Origin: Cellulomonas sp. Leaf334
GTDB taxonomy: Bacteria; Actinomycetota; Actinomycetes; Actinomycetales; Cellulomonadaceae
NCBI RefSeq assembly: GCF_001424195.1
Contig: NZ_LMOO01000001.1
Coordinates: 1,407,383-1,471,382 of the forward strand
Length of the DNA stretch: 64,000 bases
Reading direction: 5' to 3'
A program made the translations under genes and the position numbers. Of the stretch, positions 51,125 through 64,000 are shown in pieces. The notes under the pieces were generated by a model. That model saw only the letters and a program-made list of their open reading frames with translations. It was not told where the DNA came from and searched no databases. Numbering within the stretch: the first letter of the stretch is position 1; every line of letters starts with the position of its first letter.

Positions 51125-51158
51125 CCGAAGGGCCCACCGCGAACGGTGGGCCCTTCGG
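51125..51158 (-). terminator. terminator of rpoB-rpoC
   Basis: A 15-base-pair perfect stem (CCGAAGGGCCCACCG with its complement) closed by a CGAA tetraloop lies 11 bases past the rpoC stop. Confidence 0.88.
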
Positions 51159-51169
51159 TGGTGCTTCGA

Positions 51170-55039
<3,870 letters not shown>

Positions 55040-55154
55040 GGGGGGTCCTACTTCCTTCGCTTGCCGGTCTCGATGGACCGGCGGACGGAAATGTTGCTAA
55101 AAGGTGCGGGCACCCGGTCGGCATCTCAGGTGAGCAGCCGACCGGAGCTCGACG

Positions 55155-58661
<3,507 letters not shown>

Positions 58662-58700
58662 AAGAGGGGTCCTTCCCAGCGGATCGAGTGCACGCTGCAC

Positions 58701-59004
58701 TGGTCCTGGCTAGGCGCGATCCCCCGGCCGGCGAGCCCCACGACGACGTGTCTTGACGACGAAGGTGGGCTCGGGTTATACGGGATCGCGGGCACAGGCC
58801 AGCGCAAAGCGCTAGCATACTCGGCCGCCGAGTCAAAGTCCACCCGGCATCGACACCTCCTGGCGCCACCCGACAAGTCGGGCGACGGACCCTGAGGCGT
58901 CCGGTACGAACGGGCGGCTCCGCCCGCACGGCGACGTCATTGGCGCCGCGCACATGGTGGCACACGTGGCCCGACCGCGAAAGTCCGTCCCCCATGCGGA
59001 CGCG
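58701..59004. other. rpoB upstream region, no gene
   Basis: No gene is supported. On the minus strand TTGACT (58836-58831) and TAGCGC (58814-58809) are 16 bases apart, preceded by TG (extended -10), and make a plausible rpoB promoter. A small hairpin CCCGAC-AA-GTCGGG lies at 58869-58882. Confidence 0.5.
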
Positions 59005-59040
59005 ACGAGGCCCGCACCCCGTGCAGGGTGCGGGCCTCGT
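59005..59040 (-). terminator. terminator of rplJ-rplL
   Basis: A perfect 15-base-pair stem (ACGAGGCCCGCACCC with its complement, loop CGTGCA) lies 56 bases past the rplL stop, so rpoB is mainly transcribed separately. Confidence 0.85.
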
Positions 59041-59096
59041 CGAGCGTGCTGCGTGCTACCTCCGCGCGACCGGCTGACCGGCGACGGAGGTGGTGA

Positions 59097-59486
59097 TCAC
59101 TTGAGGGTGACGGTGGCGCCAGCGGCCTCGAGCTGCGCCTTGGCCTTCTCGGCGGCCTCCTTGGTGACACCCTCCAGGACGGCCTTGGGGGCGGCGTCGA
59201 CGACGTCCTTGGCCTCCTTCAGACCGAGGGACGTCAGGACGCGCACCTCCTTGATGACCTGGATCTTCTTGTCACCGGCGGCCTCGAGGACGACGTCGAA
59301 CGAGTCCTTCTCCTCCTCGGCCTCGACCTCGGCAGCGCCACCGGCGCCGGCGGGGGCCGCAGCGGCGACGGGAGCGGCAGCGGTGACCTCGAAGGTCTCC
59401 TCGAACGCCTTCACGAACTCGGAGAGCTCGATGAGGGAGAGCTCCTTGAACGCGTCGATGAGCTCGGTGGTGGTGAGCTTCGCCAT
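59097..59486 (-). CDS. rplL: 50S ribosomal protein L7/L12 (bL12)
   Basis: 129 residues: the N-terminal dimerisation domain ([19 protein letters not shown]), the Ala/Gly hinge, and the C-terminal factor-binding domain ([20 protein letters not shown]). It forms the stalk with L10. I chose the ATG at 59486; the upstream 15 in-frame residues are not L12-like. Confidence 0.96.
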   Translation of the reverse strand: MAKLTTTELIDAFKELSLIELSEFVKAFEETFEVTAAAPVAAAAPAGAGGAAEVEAEEEKDSFDVVLEAAGDKKIQVIKEVRVLTSLGLKEAKDVVDAAPKAVLEGVTKEAAEKAKAQLEAAGATVTLK

Positions 59487-59569
59487 GGTGGCGGTTCCTT
59501 CCGATCGATGTCCGAGGGCCGTGCTGGCCATGCTCGGACGGGGGTTCTTGAGCGCCTGTGCCGGATGGC

Positions 59570-60103
59570 TCAGGCAGCGACCTCGGTCGACTCCTCCAGC
59601 TTGAGCCGGAGAGCGTCGACGGTGCGTGCAGCCTGAGCGGCGGGCGCGGTGAACAGGTAGGCCGCCTGGAACAGCGACGCCTTGAACACGTTGGCCGCCT
59701 TGGCCAGCAGGACCTCACGGGACTCGAGGTCCGCGAGCTTGGTGACGTCCGCAGCGGTCAGGGCGCGTCCTTCGAGGACACCGCCCTTGATGACCAGTGC
59801 GGGGTTCGCCTTGGCGAAGTCACGCAGACCCTTGGCGGCCTCGACCGGGTCACCGGAGACGAAGGCGATCGCCGACGGGCCCTTGAGCGCGTCGTCGAGG
59901 CCTTCGAGGCCGGCATCCTTGGCCGCGATCGCGGTCAGCGTGTTCTTCACCACGGCGTAGGTTGCGTTGCCGCTGAGCGCCTTGCGCAGCTTCTTGAGCT
60001 GCGCAACGGTGAGCCCGCGGTACTCGGTCAGCACGGCCGCGTTGGAGTCACGGAACAGGTCCGTGAGCTCTGCGACAGCGGCTGCCTTGTCCGGCCTCGC
60101 CAT
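59570..60103 (-). CDS. rplJ: 50S ribosomal protein L10 (uL10)
   Basis: 177 residues: the rRNA-binding part ([37 protein letters not shown]) and the C-terminal helix that anchors L12 dimers. L10 with L12 represses its own mRNA by binding the leader. The ATG at 60103 is chosen for its position after the leader and the correct N-terminus ([12 protein letters not shown]). Confidence 0.96.
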   Translation of the reverse strand: MARPDKAAAVAELTDLFRDSNAAVLTEYRGLTVAQLKKLRKALSGNATYAVVKNTLTAIAAKDAGLEGLDDALKGPSAIAFVSGDPVEAAKGLRDFAKANPALVIKGGVLEGRALTAADVTKLADLESREVLLAKAANVFKASLFQAAYLFTAPAAQAARTVDALRLKLEESTEVAA

Positions 60104-60313
60104 GGCAATCCTTCCGATGGTGGTGCCACCGGTCGTCACGCCCCGCAAACGAAAGAGCCCCGCGCAGGCGCGGGGCTCGGCAGGCAGCTCGGCGCAAGCC
60201 GAACCATCCGGGAACTCTCACCTGCGCTGGCCTCCGCTGCTGCGGGACTTCGGGCGATCGGGCCGCGAGCACTGCGTGCGCACGACACGGTCGACGACCG
60301 GCGGTCTTTGGGT
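60104..60313 (-). ncRNA. L10 leader of rplJ-rplL with terminator-like hairpin
   Basis: The transcribed leader, about 210 bases, has the layout of the known L10 leader. Near its 3' end an 11-base-pair GC stem (60155-60165 with 60168-60178) is followed in the RNA by UUUCGUUU. This looks like an intrinsic terminator and suggests attenuation when L10-L12 is in excess. The upstream part (60190-60260) contains GGUGAGAGUUCCCGGAUGGU and further pairing stretches as in L10 leaders. Confidence 0.7.
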
Positions 60314-60319
60314 GCTCCC

Positions 60320-60348
60320 AGAGTACGGCACCGCCCGGGGGCGGCCAA
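60320..60348 (-). promoter_or_regulatory. promoter of rplJ-rplL
   Basis: On the minus strand TTGGCC (60348-60343) and TACTCT (60325-60320) are 17 bases apart, placing the start of the L10 leader near 60313. Confidence 0.7.
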
Positions 60349-60391
60349 ATCCGCTCCCCTCCGAGCACCCGACGCGCCCGACGCCGTGCGC

Positions 60392-63034
60392 TCAGGCCGC
60401 GCCGTGGGCGCTGAAGGTGCTCCAGTTGACGTACCCACCGGGGGTCTCGCGATCGATCTGCGCGCGGGCCGCGTGCAGGGCGTGCGCCATCGTCTCGCCC
60501 GCAGCCAGACCGCGGTGCAGGGCGACCATCAGGTCGACCGCCTCCACGTCGGGGATCGCCGCCACGCTCGCGACGACCCCGGCCGTGCCCTGGGCGAGCA
60601 TCGCGCTGACGAATCCGAGCACCTCCCCGCCCGCGTACGCCACGTCCGCGCCGGCGTGGCACGACGCCAGGACCAGCCGCCGCGGTGCGACCCCCGCGGC
60701 GTGCAGCTCCTGCACCGTCACGGGGCCGTCCGCCAGCTCGAGCGAGGAGAACATCGGGTTGTCGGCGCGCAACGAGCCGTGGCACGCGAGGTGGCCGAGA
60801 TCCGCCTCGGCAAGGAGCGCCGCGACCGGCGCAGCACGGCTCTCGTGCGCGGGCACGACCACGGAGTCCGGGTGGACCGTCCGCAGCGCGTCGACCTCCT
60901 CCTGCGCGCCCGCGAGCCCGGGACCCGCGACCAGCACCGTCCGGCCGCTGCCGCGGGACGGCTCCGTCTCCAGCGTGCGGATCCAGAACGTCGCCGACGG
61001 TGCGAGCGCCAGCGGGCCGTCGTGCAGCGCCGACCACGGGATCCCGTGGAGCAGACCGACCGGCACGACGACGAGCTCGTCCGCCGGGTCCACGCCGAGC
61101 GGTTCGACGAGCATCCGGCGCAGGCGCGCGACCCGGAAGTCGGCGCTCGTCCGCGCGGCGTCGGCGGTCGCAGGGCTGTGCGGGTTGGCGAGGCGGCGCA
61201 GGGCGAAGAAGAGCGACCGCAGCTCGGTGCTGACGTCCGGCTCGGGCGCCAGCTCGACCACGCGTGCGCCGCGCGGTTCGACGACGACGGCCACCAGCCG
61301 ACCGTCGAGGCGGCCGTACTCGACGAGGACACGTCCGTCCAGAGCGTCGCGGATCCGACCCAGCGTGGGCACCGACCCCGCGCTCGGCCGCCTGACGGTG
61401 ACGTCCACGAGCCACGCCGACGAGCGGTCGAGCGCCGACTCCCCCGTGGCGAGCCCGCCCGACCGGGTCGACATCCGCGGCTCGCCCGCCGGTCCGGCGC
61501 CCTCGGACCCTCCGCGGGGGCCGAGTCGGCCGAGATCGTCGTCGAGCACCGGCAGACGCGTCAGGAGGGCTGCGGCCCGCGTGCGTTCCATCCAGGCGAG
61601 CACCCGGGCGGGCGAACGGCCCTGCAGCGCCACCCCCAGCCCGATCTCTCCGAGCTCTGCACCGTGGCCCGAGGCCAGGGCGCGCAGCTCCATCGTGGGC
61701 AGGCTCGACCGGTGGACCGCCAGGTCACGCAGCCCGGCACGGCACGCCGACATGGTGGCCGGCGAGTCCCCGCGGATCCGCGCGCCGAGCGCCTCGGCGA
61801 CCCTGCCCCGGATCCGCACGAGGACCGGCCCCTTCGGCGCGAGGTTGCTCGCGCGGGCGAACTCGCGCACCGCCACGGAGTCACGGCCGGACTCGGCGGC
61901 CACCCGGCCTGCCACCAGGTGGGCGTGGACCGCCCCCGTCCTGCTCCCGGCACGCTCCAGCCGCGCGGCGGCGCGCCGCACGACGTCCAGCTCCGCCGTG
62001 CCGACGGGTCCGGCCGACAGCTGCGCCTCCACACCGATGAGGCGCGCCCGGTCCCGCCACCCGGTACGCCGCTGGCGTTCCAGGACCGTCGCCGCGACCG
62101 CCGCGGTGTCCCGAGCGGTCTCGACGTCGCCGTCCAGCAGGCAGATCTGGGCCAGCCGGAGCTGTGCCTCCGCGCCCATGAACGGGACGTTCGCGGCACC
62201 GAACTCGTCGACGGCGCGCGCCGCCGCCGCGCGCGCCTCGGGCAGCAGACGGAGGTCCGCCATCGTGTCGGCGTACTCCGCGTAGTACTCCCCCAGCGGC
62301 AGACCGGCGTCGGCGTAGATCCGGGCCGCCGCCTCGAAGTCGCGCAGGCCGCGCGCCAGCTGCCCGGACTGGACGGCGATCCACGCCCGGCTCTGGATCG
62401 CGGGCGCCGCGGCCGCGGGTCCCAACCGGTCGGCGACGGCGACCGCCTGGTCCGCCCGCCGCATCGCCTCCGCGTGACCGCCGCGCTCGGCCACGATGAG
62501 CGCGAGGTTGTTGAGCAGCTTGTAGCGGTCGGTGTCGGTCAGGTCGGGCAGGTCGACCAGGGACCGGTACTGCGCCTCCGCGCGGTCGAGCAGGCCGGCG
62601 TTGTGGTCGAAGGTCGCCCGCTGCGCCCGGATGTGCAGGAGGACCTCGCGCCGCTCCCCGTCGCCCACGTCGGACGCACCCTCGACCGCGACCAGCGCCG
62701 CGTCGAGGTCACGCCGGGCCGCCGCGACCCGCCCCATCTCCTGCCGGACGGCCTGCCGGGTCATCAGCAGGTGCGCCTCGAGCATGCCGAGATCGTGCCG
62801 ACGGCTCACCCGGACCGCCTCACCGAGCAGCCGTTCCGCCGTCGCGTGGTCCCACGCCGACCTGCGCGCCCACGCCAGAGCACGAAGGCTCCACGCGAGA
62901 GCCTCGGGATCTGCCATCCTCCGAGCCAGGGCAACCGCGTCGAGCGCATCCGGCTCTCCCCGGCGGGGGTCCGTGCTCACCACATCAAAAAGTGCCCGTG
63001 CATGTATCACGAGCGCCACCGGCTGCTCTAACAC
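60392..63034 (-). CDS. TPR-like helical-repeat protein with C-terminal CHAT (caspase-like) protease domain
   Basis: From the GTG at 63034 the protein has 880 residues and no signal peptide. Residues about 20-530 are tandem helical pairs of TPR type (YKLLNNLALIVAERGGHAEA, EAQLRLAQICLLDGDVETAR). Residues about 610-880 are a CHAT domain with the dyad intact: His752 in LGHLACHGSLRADNP and Cys792 in [13 protein letters not shown] Gly/Ala-rich linker with low conservation joins them. CHAT domains are caspase/separase-like cysteine proteases, often activated by a partner. The GTG is preceded by no strong ribosome-binding site, and longer in-frame starts would overlap the divergent S8 gene. It ends 44 bases before the rplJ promoter. 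Confidence 0.88.
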   Translation of the reverse strand: MLEQPVALVIHARALFDVVSTDPRRGEPDALDAVALARRMADPEALAWSLRALAWARRSAWDHATAERLLGEAVRVSRRHDLGMLEAHLLMTRQAVRQEMGRVAAARRDLDAALVAVEGASDVGDGERREVLLHIRAQRATFDHNAGLLDRAEAQYRSLVDLPDLTDTDRYKLLNNLALIVAERGGHAEAMRRADQAVAVADRLGPAAAAPAIQSRAWIAVQSGQLARGLRDFEAAARIYADAGLPLGEYYAEYADTMADLRLLPEARAAAARAVDEFGAANVPFMGAEAQLRLAQICLLDGDVETARDTAAVAATVLERQRRTGWRDRARLIGVEAQLSAGPVGTAELDVVRRAAARLERAGSRTGAVHAHLVAGRVAAESGRDSVAVREFARASNLAPKGPVLVRIRGRVAEALGARIRGDSPATMSACRAGLRDLAVHRSSLPTMELRALASGHGAELGEIGLGVALQGRSPARVLAWMERTRAAALLTRLPVLDDDLGRLGPRGGSEGAGPAGEPRMSTRSGGLATGESALDRSSAWLVDVTVRRPSAGSVPTLGRIRDALDGRVLVEYGRLDGRLVAVVVEPRGARVVELAPEPDVSTELRSLFFALRRLANPHSPATADAARTSADFRVARLRRMLVEPLGVDPADELVVVPVGLLHGIPWSALHDGPLALAPSATFWIRTLETEPSRGSGRTVLVAGPGLAGAQEEVDALRTVHPDSVVVPAHESRAAPVAALLAEADLGHLACHGSLRADNPMFSSLELADGPVTVQELHAAGVAPRRLVLASCHAGADVAYAGGEVLGFVSAMLAQGTAGVVASVAAIPDVEAVDLMVALHRGLAAGETMAHALHAARAQIDRETPGGYVNWSTFSAHGAA

Positions 63035-63050
63035 TTCAGACCGGTCGGGG

Positions 63051-63076
63051 CTCGAGGACCGGGCACTCGAGGACCG
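63051..63076. promoter_or_regulatory. direct repeats in the CHAT/S8 divergent control region
   Basis: CTCGAGGACCG occurs twice (63051-63061 and 63066-63076), a period of 15 bases, in the 86 bases between the two divergent starts. It is placed where a shared regulator could control both genes. Confidence 0.5.
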
Positions 63077-63120
63077 CGGGTACACACCTGCGGATTCTAG
63101 GCGGACGAAAGGGACCGAAC

Positions 63121-64000
63121 GTGACGAACTCCGGCGACGGCGGACAGCCCGGCCTGCCCTTCGGCAGCGACTACACGCCCGACGCGGCAGCGGCAGAGCC
63201 CGGGGCGCGGGTGCGACGACGCGTCCAACGGCAGGTCGAAGAGCTCTCGACGAACCGCACCAACCCCGTCTCACAACGACAGCTCGTCCGCGCCGTCAGC
63301 AGCCGCTACCAGGAGCGTCGTGGCCGCAGGCTCGCCACGGTCGTCGACCCCCGCGGGCTCGACGTGCTGCTCGTCTCCGACGAGATCCTCGTCACCGAGC
63401 AGACCTGGGCCGACCCGGGCGCCCGCGGCTACCTGGAGCGTCAGGGGCTGAGCGAAGACGACCTCGGCTGTCCCGACCTGGAGAGCCGCCTCGTCCGGCT
63501 GGTGACCTCGGAGGACCGGACCGCGCAGGACCTCGACGACATCGCCACGGAGCTCCGCAGCCGCGGGTTCGCCGCCTCGCTCACCCACATCACGCCCTGT
63601 TCCCCGGTCATCAAGTCCCGCAGCCTGGGCGGGCCCGCACCCGCCGACGGGCTCGTCCCCTTCGCCGACTACCCCGTCGTGGACGCCGGCAGCGGACCCG
63701 TGGCACGCGTGGCCGTCATCGACACCGGGATCGTCGGCGCCCCCCGGACCGACGGGTGGCTCCAGTCCGTGGAGCGGCACCGCCGGGACGACCCCGACAC
63801 GCACGGGAACGAGAACAACATCGACCTGCTCGACGTCGAGCCGCGCGACGGGCTCCTGGACTTCTCGGACGGGCACGGGACGTTCGTGAGCGGCATCGTC
63901 GCCCAGGTGGCACCGTCGGCGGACATCGCGGTGTACCGGGCCCTGCGGGGCGGCGGCGCCGGCAGCGAGCTCGACGTCGCCTGCGCGATGGTGCGCGCGG
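63121..64000 (+). CDS. S8 (subtilisin-like) serine protease, 3' end outside the window
   Basis: 293 codons are visible from a GTG with AAAGGGAC upstream. The protein has no signal peptide. A long helical N-terminal region (residues 25-140, RRRVQRQVEELSTNRTNPVS) is followed by the subtilase core: Asp201 in VAVIDTGIVG and His252 in DFSDGHGTFVSGIVAQVAPS. The Ser lies beyond base 64000. The absence of a secretion signal, with an intact Asp/His pair, points to a cytoplasmic subtilase, unlike secreted actinobacterial subtilisins. It is divergent from the CHAT gene, suggesting a shared pathway. Confidence 0.85.
   Translation, partial: MTNSGDGGQPGLPFGSDYTPDAAAAEPGARVRRRVQRQVEELSTNRTNPVSQRQLVRAVSSRYQERRGRRLATVVDPRGLDVLLVSDEILVTEQTWADPGARGYLERQGLSEDDLGCPDLESRLVRLVTSEDRTAQDLDDIATELRSRGFAASLTHITPCSPVIKSRSLGGPAPADGLVPFADYPVVDAGSGPVARVAVIDTGIVGAPRTDGWLQSVERHRRDDPDTHGNENNIDLLDVEPRDGLLDFSDGHGTFVSGIVAQVAPSADIAVYRALRGGGAGSELDVACAMVRA

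Noticed and set aside
59558..63031. A 1157-codon open frame on the plus strand across rplJ and the CHAT gene
   Set aside because: It crosses the rplJ promoter and L10 leader and has no domain. It is a shadow of the real minus-strand genes.
60392..63034. The CHAT protein as part of a type III-E CRISPR (Craspase) locus
   Set aside because: No gRAMP/Cas7-11, Cas1, or CRISPR repeats are present in the window.
63035..63274. An upstream extension of the CHAT protein by 80 residues
   Set aside because: The added part is Arg/Ser-rich, lies opposite the S8 gene start and would remove the intergenic region. The GTG at 63034 gives a sensible N-terminus.

Overview
The window is high-GC DNA from an actinomycete. 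The gene order, the mix of GTG and TTG starts, an F420-type LLM oxidoreductase, an LAATG sortase signal, zinc-type S14 and an RpoC with the actinobacterial layout all fit Micrococcales. A Cellulomonas-like organism is my best guess, but this is an inference because no rRNA or tRNA gene is present.

The left part (1-20,000) holds small accessory genes and cell-wall or cofactor housekeeping genes. First come a lipoprotein gene, a decayed serine-protease gene, and a PadR regulator coupled to a membrane protein. A minus-strand chain with 1-4 base overlaps follows: nnrE/nnrD, a P-loop kinase, alr, tsaE, tsaB, rimI and a sulfurtransferase, with tsaD nearby. Then come an LLM oxidoreductase, acpS-glmS, a PEBP-like lipoprotein, a gene in which a TetR regulator is fused in frame to pantothenate kinase CoaA, a lipoprotein, a DedA protein, def-glmM, and rplM-rpsI.

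The region 20,000-26,600 carries a divergent LysG/LysE pair, an ABC-F ATPase, a DUF5709-like acidic protein, truA, a ROK-family kinase and an alpha/beta hydrolase.

From 26,600 to 60,400 almost everything is on the minus strand and forms the translation and transcription superclusters. In transcription order these are: rplJ-rplL behind an L10 leader; rpoB-rpoC; rpsL-rpsG-fusA-tuf; the S10 operon (rpsJ to rpsQ); the spc operon (rplN to rplO); secY-adk-map; and infA-rpmJ-rpsM-rpsK-rpoA-rplQ. Strong hairpin terminators separate the blocks. Accessory genes sit at three joints: a sortase-type surface protein between map and infA, a lipoprotein plus an AbiEi/DUF559-type protein between tuf and rpsJ, and a CHAT/subtilase pair upstream of rplJ.

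The right end (60,392-64,000) is the most unusual part. A long helical-repeat protein with a C-terminal CHAT caspase-like protease domain is transcribed divergently, across only 86 bases, from a subtilisin-type (S8) protease that runs off the window. This protease-plus-protease layout resembles bacterial conflict or signalling modules and is the best candidate for a poorly described system.

Regulation is visible. At least twelve non-ribosomal genes have a TANNNT hexamer 6-8 bases before the start codon, which indicates leaderless mRNAs. The rpsJ and rpsL leaders share an almost identical 26-base element. Clear promoters precede rplM, rpsL, rpsJ and rplJ.
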